Below are positions 7,159 through 14,712 of a DNA stretch of 33,700 nt, one piece after another. Each line of letters begins with the position of its first letter. The stretch's first letter is position 1. The notes below the pieces were generated by a model, which saw only the letters and a program-made list of their open reading frames with translations, did not search any database and was not told the origin of the DNA. The position numbers and the translations under genes were made by a program. Origin of the DNA: Brevundimonas sp. UBA986 (GTDB lineage: Bacteria > Pseudomonadota > Alphaproteobacteria > Caulobacterales > Caulobacteraceae); assembly GCA_002292165.1 (NCBI GenBank), contig DBBK01000012.1:1-33700 (forward strand), given 5' to 3'.

Positions 7159-8442
7159 TCAGACCGTGGTCCGCAAGTGAGCCGCCCAGGATTGGAAGTC
7201 CGCGGTCTTGAGCTCCGCGTCCTCAAGACCTTCGGCGATGATGAAGTCGCAGAATTCCAGCCGGTCCCCTGAGCTTTCCAACGCCTTCAGCGTCGTCAGC
7301 ATCCGCGAGAGGCCGGCCTCTCGCTCTCCTGTTCGGGCGAGGAGCGCGCCCTGGACCGCGTGGGCATAGGGCGAGGACGCAGCGTCAAAGGCCTTGCGCG
7401 TGAAGACCTCGGCGGCGCGGAGATCGCCGTCGCGCGCGCGAATGTGGGACCATGCCGCCATACCCCAGAGATAGCCCCATGATGCGGCCACACTCCCTGG
7501 AACCTCCCGCTCTTCCTCAAGGTAGACGCCCTGTTCGTTGGCAAAGGTCGACGCCGCTTCATGGCCTCGCGAATGCGACAGCAGATGCATCTGGACCCCG
7601 AGGAAGCCGGGTTGATCGGGGTATCGGACGAAGGCCTGCCGATAATGGGTCAGGGCGTCTTCCCATCGACGCGCCCTCAGCAGAACCGCGCCGCGGTAGG
7701 CCTCATGGTGTACGCCCCAGTCGAAGGTCGAACGTTTGCGCCGAAGCGTGTGGAGAATCTGGAGACCGTCCGTAGGCCACGATTGACCATTCCGCACATG
7801 CCGGCCGGGGATCAGCGCGCCCGCACCGGCCAGAAGGTTTGACAGGATCAGACCGCCGATCAGCGCCCCCACCCCCGGGAACGGTTCGGACAGCCTGGCG
7901 CCCACGGGCAATAGCAGGATGACCATGGCCAGGTTCGCGGTGGCGCCGGCCGCCAGCACGGCCAGGTCTCCTGGTCGACTGCATCGACCGCGAGGAATCC
8001 CGACGACATATCCCAACCCCATGTCACGCCCGATGATCCACTGGGTCTGCGCGACATCGAAAGTGGCGAGCGGCCGGCCGGTGCCGATGCTGATCTGATA
8101 GACGCGCCGACCGAAAACCAGGGCGATCGCGGCATGAGCGAGTTCGTGGATGGCGAGGCTGATCGGTCCTCCGAGCAGGGTCCCGGCGCTGATCAGCAGA
8201 CCATAGCCTCCGACCTCAAGCCCTTCGCCTATCGCCACGGCCCAAAGGCCGAGCAGGGCGAGCCCACCCGCTCCGACGAAGGCGGGAACCCCGAGACTGG
8301 CCTTCGGCCAGGGTCTGCAGCCCAGGCAAAAGCGGCGCCTCAGATCAAACGCCCCGGCCTTTTCCCGCCTGAAGAAGGCGGGGTTTCGCGACCTGAACCC
8401 ACACGACGAACACGACAGCCCCATCTTTAGACATTCCGACAC
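7159..8442 (-). CDS. Membrane M50 (site-2 protease)-like metalloprotease with N-terminal zinc ribbon and C-terminal TPR-like region
   Basis: The 427-residue protein has three parts. Residues 11-42 carry C11-x2-C14 and C39-x2-C42 (CSSC and CLGC), a zinc-ribbon arrangement. A membrane domain of about residues 50-230 contains the HExxH site AIHELAHAAI (H99, E100, H103) inside a hydrophobic segment, and a later GALIPGRHVRNGQSWPTDG segment. D225 of TDG there is the expected third zinc ligand of site-2 proteases, though the PxxxxDG element is stretched. Residues about 240-427 are soluble, helical and TPR-like (LLRARRWEDALTHYRQAFV, AEVFTRKAFDAA). M50 enzymes cut transmembrane segments of regulators such as anti-sigma factors. 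ATG at 8424 (MGLSCSSCG) is an alternative start. No substrate candidate is adjacent. Confidence 0.8.
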   Translation of the reverse strand: MSECLKMGLSCSSCGFRSRNPAFFRREKAGAFDLRRRFCLGCRPWPKASLGVPAFVGAGGLALLGLWAVAIGEGLEVGGYGLLISAGTLLGGPISLAIHELAHAAIALVFGRRVYQISIGTGRPLATFDVAQTQWIIGRDMGLGYVVGIPRGRCSRPGDLAVLAAGATANLAMVILLLPVGARLSEPFPGVGALIGGLILSNLLAGAGALIPGRHVRNGQSWPTDGLQILHTLRRKRSTFDWGVHHEAYRGAVLLRARRWEDALTHYRQAFVRYPDQPGFLGVQMHLLSHSRGHEAASTFANEQGVYLEEEREVPGSVAASWGYLWGMAAWSHIRARDGDLRAAEVFTRKAFDAASSPYAHAVQGALLARTGEREAGLSRMLTTLKALESSGDRLEFCDFIIAEGLEDAELKTADFQSWAAHLRTTV

Positions 8443-8482
8443 TCCACCGGCGCTGTCGACCCGCCAGTCTGCATTGCATCAG

Positions 8483-8499
8483 CGGTTGCGGAGCAACCG
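8483..8499. other. Short perfect hairpin in divergent intergenic region
   Basis: CGGTTGC-GGA-GCAACCG forms a 7-bp stem with a triloop between the divergent M50-like and repeat-protein genes. It would lie in the leader of the plus-strand gene if transcription starts upstream. No T-tract follows, so it is not an obvious terminator. Confidence 0.35.
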
Positions 8500-8522
8500 A
8501 TCCGCCCCGCCGTCGTTCTGTC

Positions 8523-8562
8523 GGCTCAGGGGCCCGGGGCCGGCCCGTTCGGAGACTGAGCC
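8523..8562 (+). promoter_or_regulatory. 5' stem-loop abutting the start codon of the repeat-protein gene
   Basis: GGCTCAG (8523-8529) pairs perfectly with CTGAGCC (8556-8562), which directly precedes ATG 8563. An inner GGGCC/GGCCC pairing can stack inside. The Shine-Dalgarno GGAG (8551-8554) lies unpaired against the closing stem, so the structure may set translation efficiency. Confidence 0.4.
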
Positions 8563-9552
8563 ATGCGTTCGATCAAGACCACCGTCACCTCGCGCGACCT
8601 GATCGCGCCCGCCCTGATCGGGATCGCGGCGGCCGCCATGGCGATCACCACCAACGCTCACGCCCAGACGCCCTATGGCCAGACGACGCCCTACGGCCAG
8701 ACGTCTTACGGGCAGACCCAGCAGCCCAATCTCGGCAGCGTCGTCGGCGCCCTGTTCGGCATCAACTCCAATCTCGATCCGCAGTGGCTGGCCAACCGTC
8801 GCCCGCTGGAAACCGGCCGCGCCCAGTTCGAAACCCAGCTGACCGCCGACGTTCGCGCCGGAACCCGGTCGAGCAGCAGCGCCGACCGCCTGCGCACCGA
8901 CTACAACGCCCTAGTCCAGCTCGAGGCCCGCTACGGCTCGGACGGCCGCTTCACCACCCAGGAGCGCGCCGACCTGAACGCCCAGTATCAGTTCTTCACC
9001 CAGCGGCTGAACGTCGTCGACAACACCGGGAACGGCTACCCCAACACCGGTGGCGGCTATGGTTCGAACACCTCGGTCGCCGACGGCCGCGCCGACTTCG
9101 AGGCCCGCATCAACGCGGCCGTCACCGCCCGTCGCATCACCCGCACCCAGGCGACCAGCCTGCGCACCGACTATCAGGCCCTGATCCAGACCGAGGCCTC
9201 CTATGCCCGCAACGGCATCGACGCCCGCGAGCAGGCCGATCTGGACGCCAGGCTCGACGCACTGGACGCCCGTCTCGGCGACGGCCCGACCTCGGGCTAC
9301 CCGGGCGGCGGCTACCAGCCCGTCCTCGACAACCGCACCCGCCTGGCCAACATCGACGCCGCCGTCTCGGCGGGCGAACGCTCCGGCTCGATCAGCCGTA
9401 CCGAAGCCGCCGACATCCGTGTCGAATACGGCGACCTCATCCGCCTGGAAGCCGCCTACAGCCGCACCAGCCCCTCGGCCGACGACCGTGACTATCTGCT
9501 GCGCCGTATCGGTGAACTGGAGACCCGCGCCCGCGTCAGCACGCGCCGCTAG
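8563..9552 (+). CDS. Secreted protein with three tandem ~66-residue helical repeats, function unknown
   Basis: The 329-residue protein opens with a signal peptide: a hydrophobic run about residues 15-28, then NAHAQ with likely cleavage after residue 34. A mini-repeat PYGQTTPYGQTSYGQTQ follows. Three related modules span residues about 84-150, 174-239 and 256-324. Each follows the pattern GRA(Q/D)FE-x-I/L-x2-AV, a short charged turn, then LR(T/V)(D/E)Y-x-AL(I/V)(Q/R)-x-EA-x-Y and a closing D(L/Y)-x-AR-type helix. Gly/Tyr-rich linkers (NGYPNTGGGYG and GYPGGGYQP) separate them. The third copy is the most diverged. I recognise no enzymatic motif. It is probably periplasmic or surface-associated, perhaps structural or binding. 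It stands alone, divergent from the M50-like gene, behind a structured leader. Confidence 0.8.
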   Translation: MRSIKTTVTSRDLIAPALIGIAAAAMAITTNAHAQTPYGQTTPYGQTSYGQTQQPNLGSVVGALFGINSNLDPQWLANRRPLETGRAQFETQLTADVRAGTRSSSSADRLRTDYNALVQLEARYGSDGRFTTQERADLNAQYQFFTQRLNVVDNTGNGYPNTGGGYGSNTSVADGRADFEARINAAVTARRITRTQATSLRTDYQALIQTEASYARNGIDAREQADLDARLDALDARLGDGPTSGYPGGGYQPVLDNRTRLANIDAAVSAGERSGSISRTEAADIRVEYGDLIRLEAAYSRTSPSADDRDYLLRRIGELETRARVSTRR

Positions 9553-9561
9553 GGCCCCAGC

Positions 9562-10320
9562 CTAGCGGCAAAACCGGCTGTTCTCCGCCTCCAGATGGAG
9601 GTGGTCGTGGTGCAGGGCGTTGTAGTCGGGGCTGAGCGTGGTCCCGAACACCTTGCAGGCGTCGTCGCGGATCCGGTGCAGGAACCGGCCCTTGGGCCCC
9701 GGGTCATTCCAGTCGTTGGTCACGGTGATCCGCGTCCCGTCCCTCAGCCGCACGCCCGCGAAGTCCAGGGCCGCCGCCCGCGAATGGGCGCTCGGCCGGT
9801 TGCCTGCCTGTGAGTTGACCGGTCGGCAGGCGTAGACGCCCATATGGTCGATCTGGACCACGTCCGATCCAAAGAACTCCCGCGCCGCCGGCTCGACCGA
9901 CTGCCGGCGCCAGACGCTGACGGCGGCGGCCAGGGCGCAGGTCATGGTCACGTCCGAAGGCTGCATCCGCGCCACCGTGCCGAAGTCCGGGCCCAGCACC
10001 CCGGCGTCGGTCAGGCCGCAGGTCTCGGAGTTCACCCGGTCCGGCGTCGGCGAGAAGGTCACCCGCGCCGCGTCCAGCTCGGCCACGCACTGGCCCAGCG
10101 AGCCCGTCGCCCCGCGTAGCCGCCGGTACGTATCGCCGTCGATCGGCTGGCCGATCACTCCGGTCGCGCTGGCGTACGACGTCTGCCCCGCCCGGCTCAT
10201 GCTCGGCGGATAATAGGGAGCGGGCTTCGGCGCCTCCGGGATCAACCGCCCGCAGCCGGACAGCAGCAGCAAGCTTGCCACCGCCAGCCGCATCTTCACT
10301 CCGTGCCTCATCCGAATCAT
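9562..10320 (-). CDS. Extensin-like lipoprotein (peptidase M15-like fold)
   Basis: The 252-residue product has a lipoprotein signal: MRLAVASLLLLSGCG, with lipidation expected at the Cys of LSGC, then a Pro-rich spacer (PEAPKPAPYYPP). MKMRL-type downstream methionines make the exact start uncertain (10320 or the Met at residue 10). The rest matches the bacterial extensin-like C-terminal family, with ETCGLTDAGVLGP, TMTCALAAAVSVW, NRPSAHSRAAALDFAG and a closing HHDHLHLEAENSRFCR. The S-x-H-x(6)-D and H-D-H-L-H motifs resemble the zinc ligands of M15 D,D-peptidases, suggesting an envelope peptidoglycan-associated role, though activity of this family is not established to my knowledge. Several paired cysteines imply disulfides. 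It converges on the repeat-protein gene with only 9 bp between stops. Confidence 0.85.
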   Translation of the reverse strand: MIRMRHGVKMRLAVASLLLLSGCGRLIPEAPKPAPYYPPSMSRAGQTSYASATGVIGQPIDGDTYRRLRGATGSLGQCVAELDAARVTFSPTPDRVNSETCGLTDAGVLGPDFGTVARMQPSDVTMTCALAAAVSVWRRQSVEPAAREFFGSDVVQIDHMGVYACRPVNSQAGNRPSAHSRAAALDFAGVRLRDGTRITVTNDWNDPGPKGRFLHRIRDDACKVFGTTLSPDYNALHHDHLHLEAENSRFCR

Positions 10321-10460
10321 CCACGCGACGCCCCGTACAAGGGTAGGTCAGGACGCCGCCGCCCCGAAGCGTCGCCGGATGTGAAACTTGCTGCCACCTT
10401 GCTGTCAGCAACCCTCCGCCGTCCCGGGCGCTCTGACTGGCGTCTGCCGCCCTCCGGACC

Positions 10461-10483
10461 TATCTTGCGTTCATGAACCGTTC
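10461..10483 (+). promoter_or_regulatory. LexA (SOS) box and -10 element overlapping the uvrB start
   Basis: GTTC (10469-10472), seven bases, then GTTC (10480-10483) exactly fits the alphaproteobacterial LexA box GTTC-N7-GTTC. It straddles ATG 10473. TATCTT at 10461-10466 is a plausible -10 whose predicted start falls at about 10473, and no Shine-Dalgarno precedes the ATG. The data fit a leaderless, SOS-regulated transcript. Confidence 0.6.
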
Positions 10484-12836
10484 CTCGACGCCCAAGGGCT
10501 CGGCCCCTCGCATTACCAAGCCCGTGCACGTCCCCGGCTCGGGCATGCAAGAGGCGCCCGCGGCCTTCCTCCGCGACGACGCCGGCGCCATGCCCAGGGC
10601 CATGTCGAAGATGCCCATGTTCGCCCCGGTGTCCGGCCCGCGCCTGACGCCCGAGGAAGCCCCCGGCGCGCCCGACGACTGGGTCCCGCACCGTCCCTCG
10701 CACGAGGGCAAGCGCAAGGGCGGCCGCTTCCGCCTCGAGACCAAATACACCCCCGCCGGCGACCAGCCCGCCGCCATCGCCGAACTCGTCGCCCAGGCCG
10801 CCGAGGGCGACCGCGACCAGGTCCTCCTCGGCGTCACCGGCTCCGGCAAGACCTTCACCATGGCCAAGGTCATCGAACAGACCCAGCGCCCCGCCCTGAT
10901 CCTCGCCCCCAACAAGACCCTGGCGGCGCAGCTCTATTCCGAGTTCAAGGCCTTCTTCCCGGACAATGCCGTCGAGTATTTCGTCAGCTACTACGACTAC
11001 TACCAACCCGAGGCCTATGTGCCCCGGACCGACACCTACATCGAGAAGGACAGCTCGATTAACGAGCAGATCGACCGCATGCGCCACTCGGCGACGCGGT
11101 CGATCCTCGAGAGAGACGACGTCATCGTCGTGGCCTCGGTCTCCTGCATCTACGGCATCGGGTCGGTCGAGACCTATACGGCCATGACCTTCACGCTGAA
11201 GGTCGGGGACACGATCGACGAGGGCAAGCTGCGGGCGGACCTGATCGCGCTGCAGTACAAGCGCAACGACGTCCATTTCGAGCGGGGCATGTTCAGGAAG
11301 CGCGGCGACGTCGTCGAGATCTTCCCGGTCCACCAGGAGGACCGCGCCTGGCGCGTCAGCCTGTTCGGCGACGAGGTCGAGTCCATCCAGGAGTTCGATC
11401 CCCTGACCGGCAAGAAGACGGCCGACCTGAAGGAGATCACCGTCTACGCCGCCTCCCACTACGTCACCCCCCGGCCGACGCTCAACCAGGCCGCCGCCGG
11501 CATCAAGGCCGAGCTCAAGGAGACGCTCGACTGGATGATCGAGAACGGCAAGCTGCTGGAGGCCCAGCGCCTCGAACAGCGCACCCGCTTCGATCTGGAG
11601 ATGATGGAGGCCACCGGCTCCTGCGCCGGCATCGAGAACTATTCCCGCTGGCTGACCGGCCGCGCCCCGGGCGAGCCGCCGCCCACCTTCTTCGAATACA
11701 TCCCCGACAACGCCCTGCTGTTCGTGGACGAAAGCCACGTCACCGTGGGCCAGATCAACGGCATGTACCGCGGCGACTACCGCCGCAAATCCACCCTGGC
11801 GGAATACGGCTTCCGCCTGCCCTCGGCCATCGACAACCGCCCGCTCAAGTTCGACGAATGGGACGCCATGCGGCCCCAGACGGTCCACGTCTCGGCCACC
11901 CCCGGCCCGTGGGAGATGGAGCGCACCGGCGGCGTCTTCGTCGAACAGGTCATCCGCCCCACCGGCCTGATCGACCCCCCGGTCGAGATCCGCCCCGTCA
12001 GCGACAAGACCCGCAACCAGGTCGACGACGTCATCGACGAGGTCAAACAGGTCGCCCGCAACGGCTACCGCTCCCTGGTCACCGTCCTGACCAAGAAGAT
12101 GGCCGAGGACCTGACCGAATATATGCACGAACAGGGCGTCCGCGTCCGCTACATGCACTCCGACGTCGACACCCTCGAACGCATCGAGATCATCCGCGAC
12201 CTGCGTCTGGGATCCTTCGACGTCCTGATCGGCATCAACCTGCTGCGCGAGGGCCTCGACATTCCCGAGTGCGGCCTGGTCGCCATTCTCGACGCCGACA
12301 AGGAGGGCTTCCTGCGCTCCGAGACCTCCCTGATCCAGACCATCGGCCGCGCCGCGCGTAACGTCGACGGCCGCGTCATCCTCTACGCCGACCGCATGAC
12401 CGGCTCGATGGAGCGCGCCATGGCCGAGACCAACCGGCGCCGCGAGCGGCAGGAGGCCTATAACCTCGAACACGGCATCACGCCCGAGAGCGTCAAGCGC
12501 GACATCAAGGAAATCCTCGACAGCCCCTATGAGAAGGACCGCGTCCTGATCCCGGCCGGCGGCGTGAAGGAGGACTCCAAGCCCTTCATCGGCTCCAACT
12601 TCCAGGCCACCCTCAAGGACCTCGAAGGCAAGATGCGCGACGCCGCCTCAAACCTCGAGTTCGAGGAAGCCGCCCGCCTCCGCGACGAGATCAAGAAGCT
12701 CAAGCTGCTGGACCTGGAGTTCGCCAACGACGTCATGACGGCGGAGGGGGATGCGGTCGACCGCGCGGCGCCGAAGAAGTGGCGTCAGGAAGCGGCGGCG
12801 GAGAAGGCGGAGGCGTTCAGGAAGGGGAAGGGGTAA
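10473..12836 (+). CDS. uvrB: UvrABC excinuclease subunit B
   Basis: The 787-residue protein loads onto damaged DNA with UvrA and recruits UvrC for nucleotide-excision repair. The core begins near residue 86 (RFRLETKYTPAGDQPAAI). Landmarks are Walker A GVTGSGKT (120-127), the damage-probing beta-hairpin YYDYYQPEAYVP, the domain with YSRWLTGRAPGEPPPT, motif II DESHVT, VSATPGPWEME, and the C-terminal helicase motifs LREGLDIPE and QTIGRAARN. A UvrC-interacting UVR helix pair (FEEAARLRDEIKKLK) lies near residue 740. Residues 1-85 are a low-complexity Pro/Ala/Lys-rich extension that canonical UvrB lacks. Met25, 41, 45, 48 and 50 are alternative starts. A LexA box overlaps the chosen start, supporting DNA-damage induction. 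Confidence 0.97.
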   Translation: MNRSSTPKGSAPRITKPVHVPGSGMQEAPAAFLRDDAGAMPRAMSKMPMFAPVSGPRLTPEEAPGAPDDWVPHRPSHEGKRKGGRFRLETKYTPAGDQPAAIAELVAQAAEGDRDQVLLGVTGSGKTFTMAKVIEQTQRPALILAPNKTLAAQLYSEFKAFFPDNAVEYFVSYYDYYQPEAYVPRTDTYIEKDSSINEQIDRMRHSATRSILERDDVIVVASVSCIYGIGSVETYTAMTFTLKVGDTIDEGKLRADLIALQYKRNDVHFERGMFRKRGDVVEIFPVHQEDRAWRVSLFGDEVESIQEFDPLTGKKTADLKEITVYAASHYVTPRPTLNQAAAGIKAELKETLDWMIENGKLLEAQRLEQRTRFDLEMMEATGSCAGIENYSRWLTGRAPGEPPPTFFEYIPDNALLFVDESHVTVGQINGMYRGDYRRKSTLAEYGFRLPSAIDNRPLKFDEWDAMRPQTVHVSATPGPWEMERTGGVFVEQVIRPTGLIDPPVEIRPVSDKTRNQVDDVIDEVKQVARNGYRSLVTVLTKKMAEDLTEYMHEQGVRVRYMHSDVDTLERIEIIRDLRLGSFDVLIGINLLREGLDIPECGLVAILDADKEGFLRSETSLIQTIGRAARNVDGRVILYADRMTGSMERAMAETNRRRERQEAYNLEHGITPESVKRDIKEILDSPYEKDRVLIPAGGVKEDSKPFIGSNFQATLKDLEGKMRDAASNLEFEEAARLRDEIKKLKLLDLEFANDVMTAEGDAVDRAAPKKWRQEAAAEKAEAFRKGKG

Positions 12837-12904
12837 AAGTCAGCGCAGGGCTCCCAGAATCACAAAGCCAGCCCATCGCCTCGGACAAATAAAAGCGGCA
12901 CCAG

Positions 12905-14416
12905 ATGTTGGACTTCAGAGAACTTTCGACGAGCGGCACTGAATTCGAACTCCTCGTGCGCGAGGTCCTGTTCGCCAAAGGATTAGACACAACTTGGTCC
13001 GGCGTCGGCTCCGACGGCGGAAAGGATTTGATTTGTATCGAAAACATCAATTCAGTCTTTGGACGTTCGACGCGGCGTTGGCTGGTTCAATGCAAGCATT
13101 TCGCTCACGCAAACCGAAGCGTGGGCATTAGCGATGTAGATTCAATCGCCGATTCTTGCGCCCACCACGGAGCTGTTGGATATGTCTTGGCAACGTCCAC
13201 CTATGTGTCATCTGGCTTAGTTGGACGTCTGGATGGCATCGCGGCAAATTCAGAAAATAGGCTCCTGACCGCCTATATCGATGGAGCCATGATTGAGCGC
13301 ATGCTGCTCAGTCCTGCACTTTTCCATGTCGCCCAAAGATTTTTCCCCGTCTCAGCGTCCAATCACGAATGGCAGGTCAGCAGAACCGATCGGCCAAATC
13401 ACTTTATAGTAAATTATAAAGGCTATATATTTCACCTGACGAACCGCATCGGATCCAATCCCGACTATCATTTTGGTACTATTCGAAATCGCATCGAAGA
13501 TATCGAAAAAATCGATATGCCAGAAGGCCATCTGCTAAGGCCTCGTGCCTTCTGGTATGATGACAAAAATGGGGGTTACTCCGTTCATCTCGACTATATG
13601 ATTCCTCACGGCAAATCTGAGAGACCATATTCCGAGCGATCGATCGCTCGCGCTTTAGGCGATGGAGATGTTCTTGAAGACGGCCAATTCTACAATTTTG
13701 ACGTAATAACTAGAAGATATATTCCGACTTCCGATCACTACGATCCCGATCATTACAATTATTACACGCCTTATATAGGCAGTTTTTTGATCGGCGAGGG
13801 TCGAGATCGGTCTACAGTTCCAACCGGTGACAGAGGAATTGTTTTCTCTAACTACGAAGACGACCAAGTCGACCTGCTCGATGCTGAAGGCACCGTGTTC
13901 GACGCAGGGGCGACCCGAGCATTCGAGGAGTTCGCAAGCGTAGCTCGGCAAGCGATTGGCATCGAACGACTTAGCTTTGAAAACGCCACCCCGGAGATTC
14001 TGGAATCGCTGATGGATCCCGGCGGCCGGAAAAAGATTGATACCTTTTCGATCAAGTGGACATTCGACACTGCTACGCTTCGCATATCTTCTAGTCGCCG
14101 TAAGGAACTATATAGATTTCTAGAGATGCTGGACCAGGGTCCAACAGTATCCTTCTTCTGTAGTGAGGGATGGACATTTGTACCCGGCGATGACGGTCGA
14201 GCTGTCAGAAGCTTTGACGACGCCAAAGAACGGCTTCTTTTCGTAGAATTTTCCTCCATGTTTGCCGCATCGCCCGCCGAAATTCGGAGCCAGTTGAACG
14301 AGTATTTTTCTGCGATGGCCGCGCGGGTCAGTGCTGAACTTGGACGATCCAAGCCGCCTAAAACCTCACGGACAGAGATTCACGATGCCGAAGTTGGTCC
14401 CGCCACTTCGGATTAA
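12905..14416 (+). CDS. Mrr-type restriction endonuclease-like protein with unrecognised C-terminal region
   Basis: The first ~150 of 503 residues match the Mrr catalytic fold of the PD-(D/E)xK superfamily: GTEFELLVREVLFAKG with E13/E15, then GSDGGKDL with D41, then WLVQCKH with Q62-x-K64, and the following strand GYVLATSTYVSSGL. The E...D...QxK order is that of Mrr-type nucleases that cut modified or foreign DNA. Residues ~155-503 are unlike anything I recognise. They are Tyr/Asp-rich in the middle (DHYDPDHYNYYTPYIG) and end in a charged tail. Codon use is clearly AT-richer than in neighbouring genes (ATA, TTT and AAA codons are common), pointing to horizontal acquisition. It sits alone between uvrB and an HTH gene, with no Shine-Dalgarno and no methylase or helicase partner. 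It is probably a defence nuclease, but the specificity is unknown. Confidence 0.75.
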   Translation: MLDFRELSTSGTEFELLVREVLFAKGLDTTWSGVGSDGGKDLICIENINSVFGRSTRRWLVQCKHFAHANRSVGISDVDSIADSCAHHGAVGYVLATSTYVSSGLVGRLDGIAANSENRLLTAYIDGAMIERMLLSPALFHVAQRFFPVSASNHEWQVSRTDRPNHFIVNYKGYIFHLTNRIGSNPDYHFGTIRNRIEDIEKIDMPEGHLLRPRAFWYDDKNGGYSVHLDYMIPHGKSERPYSERSIARALGDGDVLEDGQFYNFDVITRRYIPTSDHYDPDHYNYYTPYIGSFLIGEGRDRSTVPTGDRGIVFSNYEDDQVDLLDAEGTVFDAGATRAFEEFASVARQAIGIERLSFENATPEILESLMDPGGRKKIDTFSIKWTFDTATLRISSSRRKELYRFLEMLDQGPTVSFFCSEGWTFVPGDDGRAVRSFDDAKERLLFVEFSSMFAASPAEIRSQLNEYFSAMAARVSAELGRSKPPKTSRTEIHDAEVGPATSD

Positions 14417-14679
14417 CACCGAATAACGAGCGCTTAGGCGTTTTCGGGTATGGCTAGAAGCCGCGTCCCTTGGAGAATCTCGGCTTCGCTTAAGAGGCGG
14501 TCGCCGCCCCTGCGCCCCAGTAGGTTAATCCACAGAATATCTGCGCGCCCGACCGACCCCAACCTCGCACGCTCCTCCCCAGGGTGAACACTCCGAACCC
14601 CAATCCTTTGAACCCCTTGCGACCCGTCGATGCGGACACCCGACCCATTCGACCTAACATGGCTCACGGCTGACCTAGA
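14417..14679. other. Intergenic region with no supported gene
   Basis: This stretch follows the Mrr-like gene and returns toward higher GC. A minus-strand frame across it ends at 14434 (…RLLAIPENA) but has no ATG of its own within the gap and continues antisense through the next gene. GAAC occurs three times (14586-14613) but not at LexA spacing. I see no tRNA, integrase remnant or clear direct repeats that would mark an island boundary. Confidence 0.4.
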
Positions 14680-14705
14680 CTCCCCGACAGCGATCACCCG
14701 GGGAG
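14680..14705 (+). promoter_or_regulatory. Hairpin sequestering the Shine-Dalgarno of the downstream HTH gene
   Basis: CTCCCCG (14680-14686) and CGGGGAG (14699-14705) form a perfect 7-bp stem with a 12-nt loop. The 3' arm contains GGGGAG, the ribosome-binding site 7 nt before the GTG start at 14713. When folded, the structure would hide the ribosome-binding site. Confidence 0.45.
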
Positions 14706-14712
14706 CCCCACC

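Noticed and set aside
10317..12473. 718-codon open frame antisense to uvrB
   Set aside because: Shadow of uvrB. Composition is repetitive and it has no recognisable motif.
14586..14613. Three GAAC words as a possible LexA box
   Set aside because: Spacings are 5 and 11 bases, not the 7 required for GTTC-N7-GTTC.
12837..14712. Integrase-type genomic island around the nuclease gene
   Set aside because: No integrase, transposase, tRNA or flanking direct repeat is visible. Only base composition marks the gene as foreign.
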